7,840 bases of DNA from JACMRI01 sp043778625 (GTDB lineage: Bacteria > Bacteroidota > Bacteroidia > UBA4408): positions 1-7,840 of the forward strand of contig JAYWFU010000050.1 of the NCBI GenBank assembly GCA_043778625.1, read 5' to 3'. The notes beneath the pieces were generated by a model that saw nothing but the letters and a program-made list of their open reading frames with translations, did not search any database and was not told the DNA's origin. Below are positions 1 to 6,231 of this stretch, piece after piece. The position numbers and the translations under genes were made by a program. Each line of letters opens with the position of its first letter. The stretch's first letter is position 1.

Positions 1-423
1 AGTGCTTATATTAAAAACCTAGTAAGCAATTATATTAAAAGCGACAGCGCCTACATTAAACTACTACGTACCGATAGTATATTTACCAACTACCTGCACG
101 CCCACTACATTGTAACCGACAGTATTTACGCACAATTGGGCCGTTTTGATAGCCTTGTAATTAAAGGCTTGAGTATTGATAGTTTGATAAAACAAATTAC
201 GAGTAACTACCTCAACAGCAAAGATACCGTTGTGCTAAAATACCTGCGTGCCGATAGTATTTACGCCACACTAATAAAAGCCGACAGCGCATTTATTAAG
301 CACATTAGTAGTAATTACATTAAAGCTGATACAATAGTAGGCGGCTGGGGTAAGTTCGACAGCCTGTATGTAGGCGGTAAAAATATTAGTCAAATTATAA
401 CCGATAGTATAGCCGCACAAGCG
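1..423 (+). repeat. Pentad-periodic stalk coding region (15-bp period)
   Basis: Codons 1-141 encode a stalk in which Asp of a DS/DT pair occurs at residues 15, 25, 40, 50, 60, 75, 85, 95, 110, 120 and 135. All spacings are 10 or 15. The five-residue unit is roughly [D/N/K]-x-[I/L/A]-x-[A/T/I/S], for example DSIYA, TLIKA, NYIKA, DSLVI. One single-residue deletion is followed by a compensating insertion around residues 61-74. The unit resembles, but does not match, the classical A(D/N)Lxx pentapeptide repeat, because the small residue sits before the Asp and the hydrophobic residue two after it. A thin, regular beta-structured shaft is inferred. Confidence 0.75.
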
Positions 424-3400
424 TGGCTACTTAAAGGTAACACAGGTACTAATACTACCATTAATAAATTAGGTACACTTGATGCCCGCGACTTACACAT
501 TGTAACCAACAATACCAAACGCATAAGTATAATGAGTGGTACGGGCAACGTGGGTATAGGGCAAACGCTACCTGCCGAAAAACTAGATGTAATAGGCAAC
601 ATAAAAACAACAGGAAGCATAGAGTTTGGAAAAGAATTAAAACCAGCTGGACTAAGCGGTACCACAGGCGATGTGCTCATAAGCCAAGGCGCAGGCGTAG
701 CGCCTAAGTGGGTGCTACCAAGCGCACTAGGCGTTACGGGGCCAGCAGGTGCTAATGGTACTAATGGTCTGCGTAGCCTTATAAACACCACCATCGAACC
801 CGCAGGAGTGAACTGCCCCAACGGCGGACAAAAAATAGAAAGTGGTATAGATACCAACAACGACGCGGTATTGCAAGCGGGAGAGGTTACTAATACTGCC
901 TACACGTGTAACGGAAGCATAGGCAGTAATGGAACAAATGGTACTAACGGATTAAAAAGTTTAGTAAGCACCACCACCGAACCCGCAGGAGTGAACTGCC
1001 CCAATGGTGGACAAAAAATAGAAAGTGGTACAGATACCAACAACGATGCAGTATTGCAGACTGGAGAAGTTAGCAACACAAGTTATACTTGTAATGGCGC
1101 AAATGGTGCGCTTAACGCTTGGGCATTATTAGGCAACGCAGGCACTACGGCAGGTACTAACTTTATAGGTACTACTGATAATCAAGATTTAATATTTAAA
1201 CGTAATGGTGGGCAAGCAGGTTTATTAAACACGTCTTTACTCAACACCTCGTTTGGAGATTTGGCACTAAACTCTACAACAACAGGAAGTAGTAATGCCG
1301 CCTTAGGCAATAATGCTTTGCGCGATTTAACTTCAGGAGTTAGTAATACTGCAGCAGGTACTCAGGCTATGCAATTTACTACTACAGGATTTGCTAACGT
1401 TGCTATGGGTACTCAGACTATGTTATTTAACACAACAGGTCAGGGTAATGCGGCAGTGGGTACTTATAGTTTAAGAGCCAACACTACTGGGGTAGAAAAC
1501 ACAGTTATGGGTACAGTGGCATCAGCTAATAATACCACAGGAAGCTATAATGCTACCTACGGTAAGGAAGCGTTATCAACTAATACTACTGGAGATTATA
1601 ACGTAGCATTGGGGTATTATGCAGGAAGACTTGCAGGTATTGCAGGGAGCAAAAATAATTTTATCGGTGCTAATGCCAACCCAACACTAACTAATTTAAC
1701 CAACGCCACCGCCATAGGCTACAACGCCAAAGTAGGCGCAAGCAATAGCATGGCATTAGGTGGCACAGGGGCTGATGCCGTTAAAGTAGGTATAGGCACT
1801 GCAACTCCAGCACAAGAGTTAGACGTAGTAGGTAATGTGCAGTTTAGCCAAGCCTTAATGCCCAACGCTAACGCAGGCACAGCAGGGCAATTACTCACAA
1901 GCGCAGGCACAGGCGTAGCCCCTACTTGGATAAATGCCAACACACTACCCGCACCCGCAAGTGCGTGGAACATACTAGGTAATGCAGGTACAACAGCAGG
2001 TACTAATTTCCTTGGTACAACTGACAACGTAGATGTAATATTTAAACGTAATGGTGTGCAAAGTGGGTTGTTGAGTACAAACTTTAATACTTCGTTTGGG
2101 GTAGATGCTTTAAAGCCAACCTCTGTAGGCAGTAACAACACTGCAATAGGAGGTAATAGCTTAAAAGCTAATTTTAATGGAAATACTAACACTGCTGTGG
2201 GTAGTTTCACATTGTTTTTTAATACTACAGGAGGTTTAAACACCGCTATTGGAGGAAGTAGTTTGCTAGTTAACACATCAGGAAATAATAACACAGCTAT
2301 TGGTCTAAGTGCACTAGGTAACAACACTTCAGGAAATGAAAATACAGCTTTAGGCTTCCGTACTGCATTATATATAGTAAATACAACCGCTAACCCAAAC
2401 ATTGCTATTGGTGCTAATGCCTTGTTTGGTGGCGATAACTCAACACCAGCCAACAACACCGCTAGTGATAACGTAGCTATAGGTTACAATGCTATGTATG
2501 GTACAATATTAAACCCAAGTACTGGTACTCAAAATGTGGCAGTAGGTAACAATTCGTTAAATAAAAACACTTCAGGATTTAGAAATACAGCTATTGGTCA
2601 ACAAGCTTTAGAGGCCAGCACAACAGGGCAATTTAATACAGGTGTTGGATATTATAGTCTTCAACTTAATACTTCGGGTGCGGGTAATGCTGCCCTAGGT
2701 AATGAGGCTTTAGGTAAAGTTAATGCAAGTAATTACAATACGGCTATTGGTTCCTTAGCCTTGCGTAATACCACTTCTGGCTTTCAAAACACTTCGTTAG
2801 GTGCATTTACAGGTCAAGTAAATACATTAGGTAATAACAATACATTTATCGGTTATAACGCTGACGCATCAATTAACAATTTAACTAAAGCCGTAGCCAT
2901 AGGATACAACTCTATTGTAGGCGCAAGTAATAGTATGGTGTTAGGTGGCACAGGTGGAGATGCTGTTAAGGTAGGTATAGGCACTGCAACTCCAGCACAA
3001 GAGTTAGACGTAGTAGGTAATGTGCAGTTTAGCAAAGCCTTAATGCCAAATGCTAACGCAGGCACAGCAGGGCAATTACTCACAAGCGCAGGCGCAGGTG
3101 TAGCCCCTACCTGGATAAACGCCAACACGCTACCCGCACCAGCAAGCGCGTGGAACATACTAGGTAATACAGGTACGATAGCAGGTACAAACTTCCTTGG
3201 TACAACTGATAACGTAGATGTGGTATTTAAACGTAACGGTGTGCAAAGTGGATTGTTAAACAAAGTACAATCAAACACATCATTTGGTATAAATGCATTA
3301 AACCCCGCAACAACTGGCAGTCAAAACATCGCATTAGGCGAAAATGCTCTAAGCTTAAATACCGCTGGCAATCAAAATATCGCTATTGGACAAAATGCTC

Positions 3401-5172
3401 TACGCATAAATACCACTGGAAACAATAATATAGCTATTGGAGAGGGAGCGTTGACTAAAAATACTACTGGTAGAACTAATACTGCAAACGGATCAAGTGC
3501 ATTAACTAACAATACCACTGGATCTAATAATAACGCTAATGGGTTTACCGCATTGTTCTATAATACCACAGGAAGTTATAATATAGCTAATGGTTCGGAA
3601 GCATTACTAAATACAACTACTGGAAGCCAAAATATTGCTATAGGTGCGCAATCATTATATAGTAACACCACCGGTAGTAATAATACCATATATGGCTTTG
3701 GTTCAGCATTTAATATTGTAAACGTAACTGCCAACCCTAACATTGCTATTGGTGCTTATGCCCTAGCGGGAGGCGACGGGATAACACGTACCAACAACAC
3801 CGCTAACGATAATGTGGCCATTGGTTACAATGCAATGAAGGGTATAACAGGTACGCCAAGCACAGGCACATTAAATGTTGCAGTAGGTAATAACGCAATG
3901 GAACGCAATACTTCAGGTACTCAAAACGTAGCGGTAGGTAAAGAGGCGCTATGGTTTAATACCTCAGGTAGTTATAATACTGCGACTGGATTTCATGCGC
4001 TTTACGGTAATACAACAGGGCAATACAATAGTGCGTTTGGAACTTTTGTGTTAAACAATAATACTACAGGAAACTCAAATGTAGGTGTAGGATATAGTAC
4101 GCTGCAAAATAACACAATAGGCACAGGTAATACAGGGATAGGATATCTAGCCTTGAGTGCTAACATAACGGCAAATTCAACTACTGCGGTAGGATACCAA
4201 GCATTAATGACTAGTACAGGTGCTTTTAATACTGCCGTGGGAGCATCAGCGTTAGGACTAACAACAACCGGAACAGAAAATACAGCTATGGGGACAGCAG
4301 CTTCACAAAATAATACTACAGGTAGCTATAACACTACCTATGGTAGAGGAGCTCTGACTGGTAACACTACAGGAAATTATAACTTAGCATTGGGTTATTT
4401 TGCAGGAAATATTGCTGGTACAGTAGGCAATAACAACAACTTTATAGGGGCTTATGCAGATGCAACCACTATTAACCTAACTAACGCAACTGCCATAGGT
4501 TACAACGCCAAAGTAGGTGCAAGTAACAGCATGGTACTAGGTGGTACAGGGGTTGATGCTGTTAAGGTAGGTATTAATACTACCACACCCACTGAACGAT
4601 TAGAAATACAAGGCTCTGTAAAAATTGTAGATGGCACACAAGGCGCAGGCAAAGTACTTACTAGCGACGCTGCAGGCAAAGGTAGTTGGCAAGCCTCCAC
4701 AGGTAATGTAGGGGGGTTTGTACATTACTTAGGCGAGGATTTTAACGGTGGTATTATATACTACCTTTATAAAGGAAGCGATGGGCTTGAGCATGGTTTA
4801 GTAGTAAGTAAAACAGAAAGTACAGCCGTGTGGCAAGCTTCAAGTACTTTCACAAACGCTAACCGCACAGAAGATGGCTCTTATAATACTACCTTAATGA
4901 CCAGTAGCGCAGCTGCTACTTATGTAACTAGCTTGGGTGCAGGTTGGTATTTACCCAGTATTGACGAATTAAACTTATTGTACTATAACCGTTACTCAGC
5001 ACAAAAAGGATTACGTGCAGGTAGTTTTACATTATTATCAGCAATAAATAACTATTGGAGCAGTACGGAGTACGACACAGGAAATGCATACTTTTTCTAC
5101 TTCACAGGTGGCTACTCCACAGGTGGCAGTAAGAACAACACTTTTTCAGTTAGAGGAGTTAGAGCTTTTTAA
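1..5172 (+). CDS. Giant modular fibre/adhesin, 5'-truncated by window (stalk, DUF7151, YadA-like heads, DUF1566 tip)
   Basis: The reading frame is open from base 1, so the true start lies upstream; the TTG at 136 is internal. Numbering from the first codon, the protein shows: a five-residue-periodic stalk (about 1-140); a VGIG-type segment (183-240, 'AEKLDVIGNI'); collagen-like GPAGANGTNG linkers with two DUF7151-like units (257-366); three YadA-like head modules (373-654, 655-1049, 1050-about 1510) of 17-residue NTTGxxNxAxG repeats; a 'GKVLTSDAAGKGSW' linker (1520-1565); and a DUF1566/Lcl-type C-type-lectin-like tip (1573-1723). The tip has GGIIYY (1583-1588), WYLPSIDEL (1649-1657), YWSSTEY (1685-1691) and a VRGVRAF C-terminus. 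In this family such proteins are exported, probably trimeric, left-handed beta-roll fibres with a binding tip; the ligand cannot be inferred. No YadA membrane anchor or type IX sorting domain is visible at the C-terminus. By comparison with the gene at 7218, about 141 N-terminal codons, including a signal peptide, are probably missing. The module calls are firm; adhesion is inferred. Confidence 0.93.
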   Translation, partial: SAYIKNLVSNYIKSDSAYIKLLRTDSIFTNYLHAHYIVTDSIYAQLGRFDSLVIKGLSIDSLIKQITSNYLNSKDTVVLKYLRADSIYATLIKADSAFIKHISSNYIKADTIVGGWGKFDSLYVGGKNISQIITDSIAAQAWLLKGNTGTNTTINKLGTLDARDLHIVTNNTKRISIMSGTGNVGIGQTLPAEKLDVIGNIKTTGSIEFGKELKPAGLSGTTGDVLISQGAGVAPKWVLPSALGVTGPAGANGTNGLRSLINTTIEPAGVNCPNGGQKIESGIDTNNDAVLQAGEVTNTAYTCNGSIGSNGTNGTNGLKSLVSTTTEPAGVNCPNGGQKIESGTDTNNDAVLQTGEVSNTSYTCNGANGALNAWALLGNAGTTAGTNFIGTTDNQDLIFKRNGGQAGLLNTSLLNTSFGDLALNSTTTGSSNAALGNNALRDLTSGVSNTAAGTQAMQFTTTGFANVAMGTQTMLFNTTGQGNAAVGTYSLRANTTGVENTVMGTVASANNTTGSYNATYGKEALSTNTTGDYNVALGYYAGRLAGIAGSKNNFIGANANPTLTNLTNATAIGYNAKVGASNSMALGGTGADAVKVGIGTATPAQELDVVGNVQFSQALMPNANAGTAGQLLTSAGTGVAPTWINANTLPAPASAWNILGNAGTTAGTNFLGTTDNVDVIFKRNGVQSGLLSTNFNTSFGVDALKPTSVGSNNTAIGGNSLKANFNGNTNTAVGSFTLFFNTTGGLNTAIGGSSLLVNTSGNNNTAIGLSALGNNTSGNENTALGFRTALYIVNTTANPNIAIGANALFGGDNSTPANNTASDNVAIGYNAMYGTILNPSTGTQNVAVGNNSLNKNTSGFRNTAIGQQALEASTTGQFNTGVGYYSLQLNTSGAGNAALGNEALGKVNASNYNTAIGSLALRNTTSGFQNTSLGAFTGQVNTLGNNNTFIGYNADASINNLTKAVAIGYNSIVGASNSMVLGGTGGDAVKVGIGTATPAQELDVVGNVQFSKALMPNANAGTAGQLLTSAGAGVAPTWINANTLPAPASAWNILGNTGTIAGTNFLGTTDNVDVVFKRNGVQSGLLNKVQSNTSFGINALNPATTGSQNIALGENALSLNTAGNQNIAIGQNALRINTTGNNNIAIGEGALTKNTTGRTNTANGSSALTNNTTGSNNNANGFTALFYNTTGSYNIANGSEALLNTTTGSQNIAIGAQSLYSNTTGSNNTIYGFGSAFNIVNVTANPNIAIGAYALAGGDGITRTNNTANDNVAIGYNAMKGITGTPSTGTLNVAVGNNAMERNTSGTQNVAVGKEALWFNTSGSYNTATGFHALYGNTTGQYNSAFGTFVLNNNTTGNSNVGVGYSTLQNNTIGTGNTGIGYLALSANITANSTTAVGYQALMTSTGAFNTAVGASALGLTTTGTENTAMGTAASQNNTTGSYNTTYGRGALTGNTTGNYNLALGYFAGNIAGTVGNNNNFIGAYADATTINLTNATAIGYNAKVGASNSMVLGGTGVDAVKVGINTTTPTERLEIQGSVKIVDGTQGAGKVLTSDAAGKGSWQASTGNVGGFVHYLGEDFNGGIIYYLYKGSDGLEHGLVVSKTESTAVWQASSTFTNANRTEDGSYNTTLMTSSAAATYVTSLGAGWYLPSIDELNLLYYNRYSAQKGLRAGSFTLLSAINNYWSSTEYDTGNAYFFYFTGGYSTGGSKNNTFSVRGVRAF
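769..1098 (+). repeat. Two DUF7151-like units, 183-bp period, with collagen-like spacer
   Basis: Units at 769-915 and 952-1098 are offset by exactly 183 bp (61 residues) and are near-identical in DNA; a long shared stretch begins at 796 and 979. Each encodes S-L-(I/V)-x-T-T-(I/T)-E-P-A-G, then NCPNGGQKIESG, a DTNNDAVLQxGE loop and (A/S)YTCNG. Each unit has two cysteines, probably a disulfide. Short G-x-y triplets (GANGTNG; GSNGTNGTNG) precede both units. The family assignment to DUF7151, found with collagen-like segments in other bacterial surface proteins, is from memory of the pattern. Confidence 0.7.
1117..1962 (+). repeat. YadA-like head module 1
   Basis: The module starts at an AWALLGNAGTTAGTNF segment with FKRNG (residue 373 on). 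It continues with seven 17-residue repeats such as NTVMGTVASANNTTGSY plus a partial one. It closes with NNFIGANANP, a capping ATAIGYNAKVGASNSM segment, VGIGTATPAQELDVVGN and a linker ending NTLPAP. The 17-residue NTTG/NxAxG repeat is the left-handed trimeric beta-roll type known from YadA-like heads; trimerisation is inferred. At 282 residues it is the shortest of the three modules. Confidence 0.85.
1690..2075 (+). repeat. Direct repeat copy A at the module 1/2 boundary
   Basis: This stretch matches 2875-3260 at a constant offset of 1185 bp. It contains an uninterrupted identical run of 63 nt (1786-1848 against 2971-3033). It encodes the cap, the VGIG linker and the first segment of the next module. 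Identity this high within one gene makes recombination between copies, removing or adding one 395-residue module, an in-frame event. Confidence 0.85.
1963..3147 (+). repeat. YadA-like head module 2
   Basis: Same architecture as module 1 in 395 residues: AWNILGNAGTTAGTNF, FKRNGVQSGLL, about 13-14 beta-roll repeats, then the cap and VGIG linker. An irregular insert around 2362-2520 (IVNTTANPNIAIGANAL through NVAIGYNAMYG) interrupts the 17-residue period and recurs in module 3. The module's last about 270 bp and the first about 115 bp of module 3 closely repeat the module 1/2 boundary at an offset of 1185 bp. Confidence 0.85.
2875..3260 (+). repeat. Direct repeat copy B at the module 2/3 boundary
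   Basis: Partner of 1690-2075, with the same reading frame and the same encoded elements (VGIGTATPAQELDVVGN, NANAGTAGQLLTSAG, TWINANTLPAPASAWNILGN). A third, shorter and more diverged copy of only the cap part lies at about 4466-4570. Confidence 0.85.
3148..4570 (+). repeat. YadA-like head module 3
   Basis: This is the longest module, about 475 residues and about 20 repeats. It starts with AWNILGNTGTIAGTNF and FKRNGVQSGLL. The irregular insert of module 2 recurs at about 3706-3860 (IVNVTANPNIAIGAYAL to NVAIGYNAMKG). It ends in the same ATAIGYNAKVGASNSM cap, but its following linker differs (VGINTTTPTERLEIQG), which leads to the tip instead of another module. Several repeats have N-x-N-G in place of the usual A-I-G (NTANGSSAL, NNANGFTAL, NIANGSEAL), a local variant of the roll. 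Confidence 0.85.
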
Positions 5173-5203
5173 CTATTTAAGAACTACTACCGCTTTACAT
5201 TAA

Positions 5204-5311
5204 TGGTTATTGAGGTCCAACATAGACTTTATTTACTCCAGACATAATCTCTTTAGTGATGCTAATAGTGCTGGGAATGAAATAAGAATTGCTCGTTACT
5301 CGCCCACGTAA
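5204..5311 (+). pseudogene. Possible remnant of an FGE-sulfatase-type (lectin-like) C-terminus
   Basis: Frame 2 reads W-L-L-R-S, then ...YSRHNLFSDANSAGNE followed by IRIARYSPT and a TAA stop at 5309-5311. FGE-sulfatase domains usually end in GGSW...SR.N.....GN.IGFR.AR, so this looks like such an end with the GF dipeptide lost (a 6-bp deletion) and the upstream RGGS part broken by a stop at 5201 and probable frameshifts. There is no start codon, no full domain (about 35 of roughly 200 or more residues), and it lies only 32 bp after the stop of the fibre gene. I infer a decayed alternative tip of a fibre gene. The resemblance is short and could be chance. Confidence 0.4.
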
Positions 5312-5383
5312 CGTAGCTATGAAACCATGTATAAAATATTAAAAAAATAAGAGTGTGGGTCTTAAGTAATTCCCTTAGTTTAT

Positions 5384-5390
5384 AGGAGGG
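5384..5390 (+). promoter_or_regulatory. Shine-Dalgarno-like AGGAGGG before a TTG codon
   Basis: AGGAGGG ends 4 nt before TTG at 5395. Strong anti-16S matches are uncommon in Bacteroidota leaders, and neither 6232 nor 7218 has one. It may be a real ribosome-binding site for the zipper frame, or simply Glu/Gly codons of a decayed gene. Confidence 0.3.
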
Positions 5391-5394
5391 ACGA

Positions 5395-5481
5395 TTGCAA
5401 GCACAAATAGAGTTACTCAAAAATGCTAACACCGAATTACAACAGCAACTGCGCGAGGTATTGTTATTATTAAAAAAATAA
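5395..5481 (+). CDS. 28-codon leucine-zipper frame: micropeptide or remnant of an S74-type coil
   Basis: A TTG-started frame of 28 codons ends at TAA 5479-5481; an in-frame TAG lies at 5383. Numbering TTG as 1, heptad core positions 1, 5, 8, 12, 15, 19, 22 and 26 are L, I, L, N, L, L, V, L, an unbroken 4-3 pattern with one buried Asn, as in GCN4-type zippers. The segment AQIELLKNANTELQQQL is typical of the coiled-coil tail after intramolecular-chaperone (peptidase S74) domains of Bacteroidota fibre proteins, and it ends at a natural-looking LKK stop. The best reading is the surviving 3' tip of a deleted fibre gene. The strong SD-like box leaves open a translated small coiled-coil peptide. Confidence 0.4.
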   Translation: MQAQIELLKNANTELQQQLREVLLLLKK

Positions 5482-5542
5482 AGCCCAATCTCAATTAATA
5501 TTAGCCTTGGTTTGTGTGTTCAAAAATGACTGATAATTATAC

Positions 5543-5601
5543 TGGTAGCTTGTTGCCACAAAACAATTAACGCAATTTTATTTCGTGGCAACAAGCTACC
5601 A
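5543..5601 (+). repeat. Perfect 17-bp inverted repeat (25-nt loop)
   Basis: Arms at 5543-5559 (TGGTAGCTTGTTGCCAC) and 5585-5601 are exact reverse complements, separated by 25 nt of A/T-rich sequence. There is no U-tract after the right arm and none on the opposite strand, so it is a poor intrinsic terminator. It lies 62 bp after the zipper frame and 11 bp before the 63-bp satellite. Possible roles are a protein-binding site, an RNA hairpin or the ends of a tiny mobile element; I cannot choose between them. Confidence 0.85.
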
Positions 5602-5611
5602 AAACAACGGG

Positions 5612-5957
5612 CTGCCAGCAGTCAACACACTACTGCTAACACTAGCGCACAATAACTTGGCACATAACACTTAACTGCCAGCAGTTAACACACTACTGCT
5701 AACACTAACATACAATAACTTGGCACATAGCACTTAACTGCCAGCAGTTAACACACTACTGCTAACACTAGCGCACAATAACTTGGTACATAGCACTTAA
5801 CTACCAGCAGTTAACACACTACTGCTAACACTAGCGTACAATAACTCAGCACATAGCACTTAACTGCCAGCAGTTAACACACTGCTGCTAACACTAGCGT
5901 ACAATAACTTGGCACATAGCACTTAACGGGCAGTAGTTAATGTACTATTGTTAGCAA
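5612..5957 (+). repeat. Tandem array of five 63-bp units plus a degenerate sixth
   Basis: Units start at 5612, 5675, 5738, 5801 and 5864, each exactly 63 bp; a diverged partial unit runs from 5927 to about 5957. The consensus begins CTGCCAGCAGTTAACACAC and ends TTGGCACATAGCACTTAA. All six frames carry a stop in each unit, so the array is not coding. The differences I see among the five full units are all transitions. Each unit has an internal dyad (AGCAGT, 9 nt, ACTGCT), and each junction forms an 18-bp palindrome. Units show no spacer-like variable part, so it is not a CRISPR array. Confidence 0.95.
5671..5877 (+). promoter_or_regulatory. Phased 18-bp palindromes at satellite junctions (candidate protein-binding sites)
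   Basis: TTAACTGC-CA-GCAGTTAA occurs exactly at 5671-5688, 5734-5751 and 5860-5877, with one mismatch at 5797-5814. The 8-bp arms are perfect with a 2-bp centre, as in dimeric helix-turn-helix operators. The 63-bp spacing is six turns at 10.5 bp per turn, so all sites would face the same side of the helix. Binding is an inference; no regulator gene is visible here. Confidence 0.5.
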
Positions 5958-6100
5958 TGGTATAAAACAGAATGTTTTAAAATATAAAAGTGTTGGCACA
6001 ATATTTATGCACTACTTGCGTTACTATATACCAAAGGTTCATTAAACATTTAACCGCTAAATTATTGATTATACCGTTACACTTAAAGTACCTAGTTTTT
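5958..6100. other. A/T-rich stretch with no recognised feature
   Basis: I see no reading frame longer than a dozen codons, no RNA gene and no convincing promoter. TAgtTTTT at 6093-6100 resembles the Bacteroidota -7 box but has no TTG at the right distance. Confidence 0.5.
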
Positions 6101-6157
6101 AAATACACACCCTCCTACTTACTATAAGTAGGCAGACTCAAGGTTTGGTGTGTGTTT
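6101..6157 (+). promoter_or_regulatory. Nested inverted repeat in the leader of the 6232 gene
   Basis: Outer arms are 6101-6111 (AAATACACACC) and 6147-6157 (GGTGTGTGTTT), an 11-bp stem with one A-G mismatch. Inside sits a perfect 8-bp stem with a 3-nt loop, CCTACTTA/TAAGTAGG at 6114-6121 and 6125-6132. The right arm runs into TTTTAT, so it could act as an intrinsic terminator separating the satellite from the gene. If transcription starts upstream, it would be a structured leader 74 nt before the ATG. Confidence 0.55.
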
Positions 6158-6231
6158 TATAAAGCGAAAAACAAAGAGTAATTACTTTAAGAAAAGCAGG
6201 TAATAATTCAACAATAAAAAACGTAGAAACT

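Noticed and set aside
136..138. TTG at 136 as the start of the first fibre gene
   Set aside because: The frame is open to base 1, and the paralogue at 7218 shows that this codon lies in mid-stalk.
390..4700. Long minus-strand frames opposite the fibre gene
   Set aside because: They are shadows of the repetitive, biased coding strand: low-complexity Pro/Val/Leu-rich translations with no family resemblance, and their ends track the plus-strand repeats.
4900..5172. Diversity-generating retroelement variable region in the DUF1566 tip
   Set aside because: The lectin-like tip is a plausible target type, but no reverse transcriptase, accessory Avd gene or near-identical template repeat is present in the window. 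The tip residues also follow the normal DUF1566 pattern.
4717..5172. YadA-type membrane anchor or type IX secretion signal at the fibre C-terminus
   Set aside because: The C-terminus is a complete DUF1566 tip ending VRGVRAF, with no beta-barrel strands or sorting-domain motif, so the YadA likeness is limited to the head repeats.
5526..5570. 14-codon ATG frame running into the 17-bp hairpin
   Set aside because: It is too short, lacks a ribosome-binding site and has no recognisable sequence.
5612..5957. CRISPR array
   Set aside because: The whole 63-bp unit is conserved with no variable spacers, and no cas gene is nearby.
5612..5957. Integron attC sites
   Set aside because: GTTAACA and TAAC motifs recall attC core sites, but the R'/R'' consensus does not fit and there are no gene cassettes between units.
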